In this document: in pieces, positions 34,303-40,466 of the stretch | Layout: each line of letters begins with the position of its first letter | Position numbering within the stretch: the first letter of the stretch is position 1 | Source: CAVAWX01 sp963614215 | Lineage (GTDB): Bacteria; Actinomycetota; Coriobacteriia; Coriobacteriales; QAMH01 | NCBI GenBank assembly: GCA_963614215.1 | Contig: CAVECB010000005.1 | Span: 1 to 64,000, forward strand | Direction of reading: 5' to 3' | Length of the DNA: 64,000 nt | The notes under the pieces: model-generated | The model's input: the letters and a program-made list of their open reading frames with translations, nothing else | Database searches by the model: none | What the model was told of the DNA's origin: nothing | Made by a program: the position numbers and the translations under genes

Positions 34303-35052
34303 TCACGTGGCCTGAAGGACTTTTCTCCTGAACCTCTTGAGGTGGTTCTGCTTGAATGCTTGGTAGTCTGCCCCGAAAACCTTGGCATCTGTTTCGGTCA
34401 GCGACTTGTCGAGAAACTTGAGATTTGCAAGTTCCAGAGCACAGAGATAATCTGCAGCTTGGAAGAGCCTATAGTCTTGAGCTGTGGCCATGCGATAGAG
34501 TACGGCATTCTTGGATAGAACGAAATCAATCGCACCGTGCAAGGCCGACGTGACCATTTGCTGGCCGTTGTCGTAATAAATCTTCACCTTGCCAAAGCTT
34601 TGAAAATACGAGAGATTGTCGCTAAGGAAAACAACGAGGTCACGCTTGAATCGCGTGATGAAAGTTTCGGGTGACCGAACCTCACTTCTCTTGTACGTGA
34701 AACATTTATAGGAAACGGGGCATTTTCTGGCAAAACCCTCGAAGGAGGAGAGCAGCCTTTTTCTGTCGGCAAGATCCATCCCCTCATAATCATCATGACC
34801 GTTCATCAGCGGAGATGCATGAAACGGGATATCTGGCAGACTCTTTGCAGAAAGGTCGAGTTCATAGGCCGATATCAGTTCACCAATCGAATCGGATTGA
34901 TTGTGGAACAGGAGTGTGACGAGGCAAAAGCGGGAATGGCCGCTTTGGCTACCCGATTCGTCCACGAAGATGCTGAGCTCTCCCAAATTCCCTCCAATAA
35001 CAAGAATGCCGAGGGACACCCCCGGCAGCTTGGAAGTAGCACTGAGTGCCAC
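34303..35052 (-). CDS. DUF3800 domain protein
   Basis: This 249-aa protein has the DUF3800 pattern: an N-terminal LSIFVDESGSQSG (acidic D-E-S-G, RNase H-like first strand), a central KIYYDNGQQM and a C-terminal TAQDYRLFQAADYLCALE (Q-A-A-D). Members are found in mobile islands and next to defence genes; the fold suggests a nuclease, but activity is unproven. The start is uncertain: TTG after GGAGGGAA (about 34986) would give a shorter protein beginning just before GELSIFVDESG. GC is clearly lower than in the core genome, suggesting transfer. Confidence 0.75.
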   Translation of the reverse strand: MALSATSKLPGVSLGILVIGGNLGELSIFVDESGSQSGHSRFCLVTLLFHNQSDSIGELISAYELDLSAKSLPDIPFHASPLMNGHDDYEGMDLADRKRLLSSFEGFARKCPVSYKCFTYKRSEVRSPETFITRFKRDLVVFLSDNLSYFQSFGKVKIYYDNGQQMVTSALHGAIDFVLSKNAVLYRMATAQDYRLFQAADYLCALELANLKFLDKSLTETDAKVFGADYQAFKQNHLKRFRRKVLQAT

Positions 35053-35380
35053 CGAGAAATTTATAACATGCAGGCACAGTCAACGCAAGGCCGTGCCATA
35101 AATGGGTGCGAGTTAAGTCAATCGGGAAAAGAGGCGCCCTGCGCCTTGCCCGAGAAGCGACGTCGGGGCGAAGGAGAACCCGCCCGCGCTGACGAGCGGA
35201 TGATATCACGCCCGCGAAGGCGGGTGCGGGCGCCAGCCGCCGCGCACGTGCAAGAGGGCGCGAGAAGGCGCCGTGAAGACGCTTTCCGCCGCGCCGAAAG
35301 TCCGGCTTGTTCTGCGAATCGGCCCCGGCCCGCGCGCGACTAGCGCCGCCGCGACAGGGATATCTCGATGCTTTTGCCGA

Positions 35381-35710
35381 GCGCGGCGGTATGCCCAGCA
35401 ACTCGTCAAGCAAGATGCGCCATCTGCCGTGCTCGTCGAAAAAGACGGTACGCTCGAAGGAAACCTCGCCCAGCAGGGTGACCAGCGTGCGCCCGGTCCT
35501 CTCGCGGGCCGACCAGTCGCGCGGGGGGCGCCGACGCAGGGCGGAGTCGAAGCGCTCTGGGCAGGCGCGCATCGCGGAGGCGACAAGCAAGCGCGTCTTG
35601 CCGGCGACGAAGGCCTCGAACGCCCCGATGTCCTCGGTATCCAGCAGCCCGTCGTAGAAACATCCGGCCACGACGTCGGAGAGGCGCTTGCTGATGGTAG
35701 GATTGCTCAT
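35381..35710 (-). pseudogene. N-terminal fragment of an ISLre2/UPF0236-family transposase
   Basis: From ATG 35710 about 110 residues are recognisable (MSNPTISKRLSDVVAG; ERTGRTLVTLLGEVSFERTV; RWRILLDELLGIPPR), matching the start of the family. After that the frame turns into Arg/Ala-rich sequence with no resemblance, showing deletion or frameshift. The ribosome site is buried in a hairpin (35712-35765). Confidence 0.7.
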
Positions 35711-35711
35711 C

Positions 35712-35765
35712 GGAGAACCTTTCTCTTCTGTGCTTCGACACCACAAGGATATCGAAAGGTTCTCC
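35712..35765 (-). promoter_or_regulatory. 12-bp inverted repeat covering the transposase ribosome binding site
   Basis: GGAGAACCTTTC (35712-35723) and GAAAGGTTCTCC (35754-35765) are perfect complements with a 30-base loop; the first ends one base before the ATG complement. On the minus strand the AAAGG purine stretch before ATG 35710 is paired. Such fold-back structures stop transposase translation from read-through transcripts in several IS families. Confidence 0.6.
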
Positions 35766-35944
35766 TCCCATTTCCAGAGCCGGTTCCCGGACGGGTTTCC
35801 CGATTAACTTAACTCGCACCAAGTCGGGCGTTGTGGGGGCTGGTAGCGGCGGCGTGTGCTAGGATAAGCGTGCAAGCGAGGTACGCCCAGACTTCGACGT
35901 CGGGAAACGGCCTCGCTTCTATATCTCTCGCAATTCGCCCGATT

Positions 35945-36304
35945 CTAAATGACCCAAAACAGTTCGTCGTCGCGCTTCTTGGTGGCCAGCGCATTAACAA
36001 TGGCGTCAAAGTCATCGGTCGCATCTTCGGAGGTGAACACAACCCTCGTTGGCGCTGATAAGTGCAGCTTCCACCATTTGCGGCGCACGCGACGGAGCTG
36101 GTTGCCGACCGAGCTTGAAACGTTGGTGACGTTCTTCATCTCCCACGGCTGGCCGTCGATTTCAAGGTCGATGTTGGCTGGCGCGTTCGGGTCTTCCAGC
36201 TTGACCATTGCCGATATGCCGTTGTATGCCAGCCAATCGACGCACGCACGCTCGTGGTCGGTGAGTTCGTCGCGGGGCTTCTCGTATACGATGGTTCCTG
36301 GCAA
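35945..36304 (-). pseudogene. C-terminal toxin-like nuclease domain of a phage minor head protein
   Basis: This 119-residue frame (first codon TTG 36304) has KPRDELTDHERACVDWLAYNG, then NIDLEIDGQPWEMKN. That is an E(A/C)...D(I/L)xxxxxxWExK arrangement like the CdiA-CT-type tRNA nuclease domains found at the C-terminus of contact-dependent toxins and of some phage minor head proteins. The frame upstream stops at TAA 36341-36343, so the head-protein part is disconnected. Function is inferred only from motif layout. Confidence 0.45.
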
Positions 36305-36340
36305 GCGCGGCCTTTCGGAGCTAGAGCGTAACGGGCGAGA

Positions 36341-36499
36341 TTATCCCACAGCGGAAGCCACCGTGCGGCAGGTTCCAGATGTTCTATAGCTGAATAACGC
36401 GCTCATTGCCAGCGAGTCGATCAGAGTAACAAGGTCTGCCGCCGACGGCATGGCACTTCCCGGATGGTTGTGCAATGTGACAACGCTGTGGCCGTCTGC
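36341..36499 (-). pseudogene. Phage minor-head-like fragment with HNHPGS motif, cut at a CRISPR repeat
   Basis: Immediately next to the repeat at 36500, the minus strand encodes ADGHSVVTLHNHPGSAMPSA followed by ADLVTLIDSLAMSAL. This H-N-H-P...S-x-x-D pattern occurs in JAMM/RadC-like domains and in some phage minor head proteins. The frame ends at 36341 in the same frame as the downstream nuclease-like ORF. It has no start: the upstream neighbour is the CRISPR repeat. Confidence 0.5.
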
Positions 36500-36535
36500 G
36501 TTTGATTACCAGTCAGATCGACACTGCTCCAAAAC
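36500..36535 (-). CRISPR. Solitary CRISPR repeat flanked on both sides by phage DNA
   Basis: One perfect copy of the 36-bp repeat (plus strand starts GTTTGATTACC and ends GCTCCAAAAC). No second repeat lies within 900 bp. To the right is terminase small subunit sequence whose first 26 bases equal a spacer at 38876-38901; to the left is minor-head sequence. Confidence 0.95.
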
Positions 36536-36810
36536 TTCAAAGCGCGTATTTCCTCGCTCGCGCGCTTCATCGTCAATAGCTGCGGTAGCGCCTTTATGTC
36601 GCCCAGCTGGTTTTGATAGGCGACTTGCGGCAAGCCATCGCCCATGTCCATGTCCTCCATGCAGCGCTCTATAACGGCGTGCCATTGGCACAGCAAGGCA
36701 AGCGTCGGCGCGTCTGATTGCCGGAAATTGCCCTTGCCCGCCAATTCATCCCATTTAGCGCTCTTGTACGCGTCGGATTCGATGCCGGGCGGCTTTTTTA
36801 GCATGCACAT
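36536..36810 (-). pseudogene. Phage terminase small subunit (P27-like), 3' end replaced by a CRISPR repeat
   Basis: From ATG 36810 (GAGGAACGC upstream) 91 codons encode a P27-like terminase small subunit: DELAGKGNFRQSDAPTLALLCQWHAV, then QVAYQNQLGDIKALPQLLTM and KRASEEIRAL near the end. P27 proteins usually continue about 30-40 residues further. Here the gene stops at the repeat, and the frame runs on through repeat-encoded FWSSVDLTGNQT. The last 26 bases before the repeat match a CRISPR spacer. Confidence 0.65.
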
Positions 36811-36870
36811 GCGTTCCTCCTCGTGCCGCTCACACCCCTACTACCCATATGCGCCCCCTTTCAGGCAATG

Positions 36871-36894
36871 AAAAACCGCCCTCGAAAGGACGGC
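36871..36894 (-). terminator. Terminator between the immunity gene and the terminase fragment
   Basis: On the minus strand GCCGTCC, a TTTCGA loop and GGGCGGT form a 7-bp stem (two wobble pairs) followed by five T. It closes the toxin/immunity unit at 37475-36924. Confidence 0.55.
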
Positions 36895-36923
36895 TAGGGA
36901 AACGCCGTGTTTAGGCGTGCTGC

Positions 36924-37178
36924 TTATTCGTCGCGGTCTTTGATGAACCCCTCGTCGATTACACCGCCTTCAAAAAGCCCCTCTGTAAGCGCCGCAATGA
37001 ACACAAGCGCCCTACCGTCTTCCTTGGTTATGACAAGAGGGGATGTACCCCCCACAACCACGGGCGCATTTTCCTCTTGGTATTTGTTAAAGACGTAAAC
37101 AAGCGGATATTCTTCGTAGTAGTCCGCCGTGCTGTAAAACTCCGCCGCCATCTGCTTTGCCTCTTTGAACGTGACCAT
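36924..37178 (-). CDS. Imm35/YrhB-like immunity protein
   Basis: This 84-aa acidic protein (MVTFKEAKQMAAEFYSTA; YPLVYVFNKYQEENAPVVVGG; TSPLVITKEDGRALVF) has the core of Imm35/YrhB-type immunity proteins, whose G-x-x-P-x-V-x-x-x-D-G motif is visible as GTSPLVITKEDG. The family usually sits next to papain-fold toxin domains, and such a domain is encoded 5 bases upstream. GAGG lies 8 bases before the ATG. It should neutralise that toxin. The gene is intact. Confidence 0.6.
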   Translation of the reverse strand: MVTFKEAKQMAAEFYSTADYYEEYPLVYVFNKYQEENAPVVVGGTSPLVITKEDGRALVFIAALTEGLFEGGVIDEGFIKDRDE

Positions 37179-37183
37179 GCCTG

Positions 37184-37475
37184 CTACCTCCTAGTCGTTA
37201 CCGACTTTTTAGCGCGTTCCGAAACACGTAGGTTATCAGTGCGGACAATCTGCGTTTTTGACGGTCTCGCCATGTCCATATAGTGAGATATGTTCACCTT
37301 CCGCCCCGTTTGCGCGTCGCGGTATACAGTTCTTGAACCTTCTCGCTCTGCATTGAACACATGCCCGCCGTTATTGCCGGACCACTGCACATACACTATA
37401 GCTCGTGAACCGCTTCCAAATCCACTCATCGCGGCCTCAATGTTTGCGATTGTCTTTTTTCGTGTGCTAGCACCA
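37184..37475 (-). pseudogene. Papain-fold-like toxin domain, C-terminal part of a phage head protein, cut at a CRISPR repeat
   Basis: The frame enters from the repeat at 37476 with GASTRKKTIANIEAAMSGFG and continues with GSRAIVYVQWSGNNGGHVFNAE (GGH, putative catalytic His) and RTVYRDAQTGRKVNIS (D-x-Q-T-G). This is the G-G-H...D-x-Q-x-G layout of papain-like deamidase/protease toxin domains (Tox-PL type). The catalytic Cys expected upstream is not in this fragment. The 5' part of the gene is missing beyond the repeat. An Imm35-like gene follows. Confidence 0.55.
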
Positions 37476-37577
37476 GTTTGATTACCAGTCAGATCGACAC
37501 TGCTCCAAAACACGGCTTGAATCATTTAAATCTTCCGCCGCGTTTGATTACCAGTCAGATCGACACTGCTCCAAAAC
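37476..37577 (-). CRISPR. Two-repeat CRISPR fragment with one 30-bp spacer
   Basis: Repeats at 37476-37511 and 37542-37577 are identical to the other copies and enclose one 30-base spacer (37512-37541, starts ACGGCTTGAATC). Both outer flanks are phage gene sequence: a papain-like toxin on the left and the start of another phage gene on the right. Confidence 0.95.
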
Positions 37578-37637
37578 CTCGGTCGCCGTTTCGGCTCCCT
37601 CGGTCGCTTGCTCTTGCTCTTTGGCTTCCTCGGACAT
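37578..37637 (-). pseudogene. First 20 codons of a phage structural/scaffold gene, cut at a CRISPR repeat
   Basis: ATG 37637 with GGAAAGGGGAC upstream begins MSEEAKEQEQATEGAETATE, an acidic start typical of phage scaffolding or capsid-assembly proteins that follow minor head genes. After exactly 20 codons the repeat at 37577 replaces the rest. Identification beyond phage-like is not possible. Confidence 0.45.
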
Positions 37638-37667
37638 AATGTCCCCTTTCCGCCCGTTTCGGGCATC

Positions 37668-37690
37668 AAAAAAGCGCCCGTTTCGGGCGC
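37668..37690 (-). terminator. Rho-independent terminator before the scaffold-like gene
   Basis: GCGCCCG, AAA and CGGGCGC form a perfect 7-bp stem followed by six T on the minus strand. A second GCCCGAAACGGGC hairpin lies at 37650-37664. Confidence 0.8.
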
Positions 37691-37764
37691 TCCAACAGTC
37701 AGCGGCTTTTAACGTCGTCCGCAACAGGACGCGCGGCGCGGCTATTCAGCTTCGCCATCAGCGC

Positions 37765-38109
37765 CTAAAAAATCGGCACCCAGTCTTTAGCCTCTTTCAG
37801 GTACCGATACACCTTTTTCATAGCGCCGTTTTCCTTTAAGTACTCAAAGCCTGCAAGCGTGATTTTCGCGTCATAGGAGACGATAATCTCGCCGTCCCCC
37901 CACGTCTTCACGGTCTTGAATCCGTCGGCGTAGCCTTCCCTTTGTAGAATCAGGCACACCTCGTCGAGATAGGCTTGGTTTATGTCGGCAACAAAGAAGC
38001 CGTTTTCCGCCTTGAAGCACTTCCGCTCTGCACGCTTGCCGCCCTTCATGCACTCGTACAAGTAGGCGAGCACTTTGAACATGAGCAGGTGCAAATCATC
38101 TTTCGCCAT
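37765..38109 (-). CDS. YjcQ-like phage protein
   Basis: This 114-aa protein (MAKDDLHLLMFKVLAYLYEC; ADINQAYLDEVCLILQREGYADGF; ITLAGFEYLKENGAMKKVYRYL) has the winged-helix-like layout of YjcQ-family proteins common in prophages. The I-T-L-x-G-x-x-Y-L-x-E/N motif is the clearest match. GAGAGG lies 4 bases before ATG 38109; a TTG at 38121 is the alternative. It follows two small genes in one phage operon and ends before a strong terminator. Confidence 0.6.
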   Translation of the reverse strand: MAKDDLHLLMFKVLAYLYECMKGGKRAERKCFKAENGFFVADINQAYLDEVCLILQREGYADGFKTVKTWGDGEIIVSYDAKITLAGFEYLKENGAMKKVYRYLKEAKDWVPIF

Positions 38110-38117
38110 GTCGCCTC

Positions 38118-38339
38118 TCAATCACCGACGATAGGTAACGGCTCCGTCCACCCGCACAACTCGCAAACGAACCCTATTATTTCCCCTGTTCTGGCTGCTT
38201 CATGTGATTTTATGAAAAGAATAATATCTTCCGCTATCCCTTCGTTTTTCGCATCTAGCAGTATCCCAGTAACAAAATCAGGGTAAGAACCAGCAACGTT
38301 GTTCAGCAACTGCTCGAGTTCGTCTAGCCTTGCGTTCAC
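38118..38339 (-). CDS. 73-aa phage hypothetical protein, possible immunity protein
   Basis: GTG 38339 overlaps the stop of the minor head gene as GTGA. The product (VNARLDELEQLLNNVAGSYP; FVTGILLDAKNEGIAEDIIL; GEIIGFVCELCGWTEPLP) is small and acidic with a CxxC. I recognise no family. Position directly after a minor head protein with a variable C-terminus is where phage immunity genes often sit, so an antitoxin or immunity role is a guess. Confidence 0.5.
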   Translation of the reverse strand: MNARLDELEQLLNNVAGSYPDFVTGILLDAKNEGIAEDIILFIKSHEAARTGEIIGFVCELCGWTEPLPIVGD

Positions 38340-38774
38340 TCTATGCCCTTTCTTCGCACAATTTCATATTCTCCGAATTCGACAATACGGAAAGTGTATG
38401 CGTAATCTCCCACAGCAATTTTACCGTTATCCTCACCGTCAAAGCGAGCGTGATACGCATCGTTTATAGCATGTGTAACTCTAGCGTACTCGGTCTTAGT
38501 CATGCTTAGAGGTTCGCCTGCCCCGTTTCCGGCTCCGCCCTTCTTCACGCCCTCTTCGTAGCGCTTGACGTAAATATCCGGGTCGTAGCCTGCCACCTTG
38601 GTACGGCCATGTTCAAACCCGGGCATCGGCACACAGTTGCAGCCATCGTGGACGTGTGCGTTTGCCGTCGCCCGCTCCAAGTACACGAACCCGCGTGATG
38701 CGAGTATCTCGCAAAACGCGCATGTGCCATGTTGCGCGAGGTACGGGTTATGCGTTTGCCCCGGCTTATGGCCG
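38336..38774 (-). pseudogene. Phage minor capsid/head protein C-terminal part, cut at a CRISPR repeat
   Basis: From the repeat at 38775 the minus frame reads HNPYLAQHGTCAFCEILASR and AHVHDGCNCVPMPGFEH. The C-x-x-C plus H-x-H-D-x-C-x-C cluster is the hallmark of phage minor capsid (VG15/SPP1 gp7-like) proteins. The C-terminal 70 residues (LSMTKTEYARVTHAINDAYH and on) could be a variable effector domain. The N-terminal portion is absent. Frame and stop (38336) are otherwise intact. Confidence 0.65.
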
Positions 38775-39073
38775 GTTTGATTACCAGTCAGATCGACACT
38801 GCTCCAAAACCGCGGGCGGGTCAACTCACAAGCGAGTTGGTTTGATTACCAGTCAGATCGACACTGCTCCAAAACTTCAAAGCGCGTATTTCCTCGCTCG
38901 CACGTGTTTGATTACCAGTCAGATCGACACTGCTCCAAAACCGCGACGTTGAGCTACATCGCCGGACAGCGGTTTGATTACCAGTCAGATCGACACTGCT
39001 CCAAAACAATCCACGCGGACTCGCTTCGGGGAAGCTCGTTTGATTACCAGTCAGATCGACACTGCTCCAAAAC
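38775..39073 (-). CRISPR. CRISPR array fragment, five repeats and four spacers
   Basis: Repeats at 38775-38810, 38840-38875, 38906-38941, 38972-39007 and 39038-39073 are identical 36-mers; spacers are 29, 30, 30 and 30 bases. The spacer 38876-38905 matches the terminase fragment at 36536 over its first 26 bases, differing at positions 27 and 30. The left flank is a phage minor head gene; the right flank (39074-39216) is unassigned sequence. Confidence 0.97.
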
Positions 39074-39216
39074 CCGCGCGGCCGTGAAAATTTTTAAAAG
39101 TCTTGCCCGGGCCTTGCACGCCCAGGCGCAGCGTGTACGAGGCTTGGCGCAGACAAGGTAGGGACGCGCGAGGAGAGACGGCTGCGAGGAGAAGAAAGGG
39201 AGTATGTCTGTCATTG

Positions 39217-39260
39217 CAAAGCACAATAAAGCCCGATATATCGGGCTTTATTGTGCTTTG
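39217..39260. terminator. Perfect 44-bp palindrome, bidirectional terminator
   Basis: CAAAGCACAATAAAGCCCGATA is followed at once by its exact complement, giving a 22-bp stem with no spacer and T-rich flanks on both strands. It lies 5 bases after the RelE-type toxin stop. Confidence 0.75.
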
Positions 39261-39264
39261 TGAA

Positions 39265-39528
39265 TCAGTTATACACAGAGCTTCTGTGGGCAATTTTTAT
39301 CACGAGAATTGTGGATTTCTCGTCTATCAAATCACAGACGATTCGATACTCTCCCACTCTGTATCTCCAAAGACCCTTATAGTTACCAGTTAACGCTTTG
39401 CCATGGCTTCTGGGGTCGTTTAAGTTAAGGATGTTTTCCAGTTTCTTTTGTACCCGTATTTTAGATTGCCTGTCTAATTTGCTGAATTGCTTTGCAGCTT
39501 TGACGCTCAATTCTATATTCCATGCCAT
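39265..39528 (-). CDS. RelE-family toxin paired with a Panacea antitoxin
   Basis: This 87-aa protein (MAWNIELSVKAAKQFSKLDR; LENILNLNDPRSHGKALTGN; YKGLWRYRVGEYRIVCDLID) has the RelE core with conserved R and Y in the W-R-Y-R-V-G-E-Y-R-I run, as in mRNA interferases. ATG 39528 lies 5 bases after the stop of the antitoxin; a start at 39549 inside it is also open. The palindromic terminator is directly downstream. Confidence 0.82.
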   Translation of the reverse strand: MAWNIELSVKAAKQFSKLDRQSKIRVQKKLENILNLNDPRSHGKALTGNYKGLWRYRVGEYRIVCDLIDEKSTILVIKIAHRSSVYN

Positions 39529-39533
39529 AACGT

Positions 39534-40127
39534 CTAGACCAGTTCGCACAATGAGACGGTTTCAAGTTCTCCTCTTCTGTATGCTTTTGAGATTTCTCGA
39601 AATTCGTTTAGCTCTTCTTCCGTAAATTCCTCGTCGGCAAAGTCGTCAAGCTCCTCGTCGGCAAAATCGTCTTCTATGTCTTTTTTGACGATGGGGACAT
39701 ACTTTTCTCCGGGAACGTATACTTTGCTCCATGCGCCGCCTTGCTTATGGCTCTTCTCGACCAGTCCCCAATCTGAATAGCGCATATATTGCCGTGCTAC
39801 GGCAACGAGCAAGGCAATAGTCTCGTCGCTGAAAAGGTCCCCATAGCAGACAGGCTGTTTGGTTTCGATAGGGGCCCTCTTGTTGTCTTTATATTTGCGG
39901 TAGATTGTGGGCACGACAGGGCCATATTCCCAAGCCTCTATTTTTTCATCGAACAACGGGCGTCCATATTCGGCTAGGCAATGGCCTTGAGCGAAATATA
40001 GCAGCTTATTGAGCATCAAGTTTGTTATTGGCAGGTTATTGTCATTGTAATACTGGACAAAGAACCTTGCCACGTCTTCCGCGTTCGACAGAGCTGTCTG
40101 TGTTGGTGACTTTTCCATAATCTCCAT
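39534..40127 (-). CDS. Panacea (DUF4065/SocA-like) antitoxin
   Basis: This 197-aa protein has the Panacea domain: DVARFFVQYYNDNNLPITNLMLNKLLYFAQG (an N-terminal helix pair split over residues about 15-45), then FDEKIEAWEYGPVVPTIYRKYK (E-x-W-x-x-G-P-V-x-P), the signature of DUF4065/GepA/SocA. Panacea proteins are versatile antitoxins found with many unrelated toxins, here a RelE-type one. ATG 40127 has AGAGGA 5 bases upstream. The acidic C-terminus (DDFADEELDDFADEE) contains an imperfect repeat. GC is low compared with the core genome. Confidence 0.83.
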   Translation of the reverse strand: MEIMEKSPTQTALSNAEDVARFFVQYYNDNNLPITNLMLNKLLYFAQGHCLAEYGRPLFDEKIEAWEYGPVVPTIYRKYKDNKRAPIETKQPVCYGDLFSDETIALLVAVARQYMRYSDWGLVEKSHKQGGAWSKVYVPGEKYVPIVKKDIEDDFADEELDDFADEEFTEEELNEFREISKAYRRGELETVSLCELV

Positions 40128-40320
40128 CTGCTTCCTCTTTTTTATCTTATATATTACCACCCTAGTTAAATATCCCCTTTTTCTAGTCGGCGTAACTTTG
40201 ATGGAAAACCCCCAAAAACGTTACGCCGTGCCTTGACTGCCGTTCTTTGCTTTCGCGAAGTTGGCGGCGTAGAATCTTGGGCAGGATGCCCCGCCAAGGC
40301 CGGGCAGCATTCAGTTTAGA

Positions 40321-40352
40321 GCCGGGGTTTACTCGCTAAAGCCAACCCCGGC
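40321..40352. terminator. Hairpin between the holin-like ORF and panA
   Basis: GCCGGGGTT (40321-40329) and AACCCCGGC (40344-40352) form a 9-bp stem. The plus-strand side continues TTCTTATTTTCC, so termination of a plus-strand transcript is the better fit. Confidence 0.5.
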
Positions 40353-40373
40353 TTCTTATTTTCCTGCTGTTCG

Positions 40374-40463
40374 TCACCTCCTCCTTATCTCGACCAGCAA
40401 GCTGACGGACAGGATGAGCACTTGCGCGACCTCGCACATGGCGATGACTGTCGAAGTATCCAT
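40374..40463 (-). CDS. 29-aa holin-like small toxin, start abutting a CRISPR repeat
   Basis: ATG 40463 begins three bases after the repeat at 40467. It encodes MDTSTVIAMCEVAQVLILSV followed by SLLVEIRRR: one hydrophobic helix and a basic end, like the putative holin-like toxins (type I or phage-derived) of Gram-positive bacteria. Its natural ribosome site is absent because the repeat occupies that place. A hairpin follows 21 bases after the stop. The call rests on composition and length only. Confidence 0.4.
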   Translation of the reverse strand: MDTSTVIAMCEVAQVLILSVSLLVEIRRR

Positions 40464-40466
40464 TGG

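Larger units (their letters stand above)
35105..35820 (-). mobile_element. Internally deleted ISLre2-like insertion sequence (716 bp)
   Basis: 25-bp terminal inverted repeats bound the element: 35105-35129 (GGTGCGAGTTAAGT, C, AATCGGGAAA) and 35796-35820 (its complement with one mismatch). Inside is only the N-terminal third of an ISLre2/UPF0236-type transposase. Full elements of this family are about 1.5 kb, so roughly half is missing and the element should not move without help. The 9 bases on each side (35096-35104 and 35821-35829) do not match, so no target duplication is visible. Confidence 0.75.

Noticed and set aside
35096..35829. 9-bp target site duplication around the ISLre2-like element
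   Set aside because: The flanking 9-mers (CCATAAATG and AAGTCGGGC) do not match.
36421..36810. A continuous 129-codon frame crossing a CRISPR repeat, as if the repeat encoded part of a protein
   Set aside because: The repeat-encoded peptide (FWSSVDLTGNQT) appears wherever a repeat falls in that frame, and the parts on each side come from different phage genes; it is a chance fusion frame.
36340..40466. Possible PAM read from the 30 bases after repeats that run into phage DNA (minus strand, positions after 36499, 37475, 38774 and 40466)
   Set aside because: The bases following the putative 30-nt protospacers (AACC, AAAC, CGTA, TGCG) share no consensus, and spacer length varies from 29 to 31, so no PAM can be claimed.
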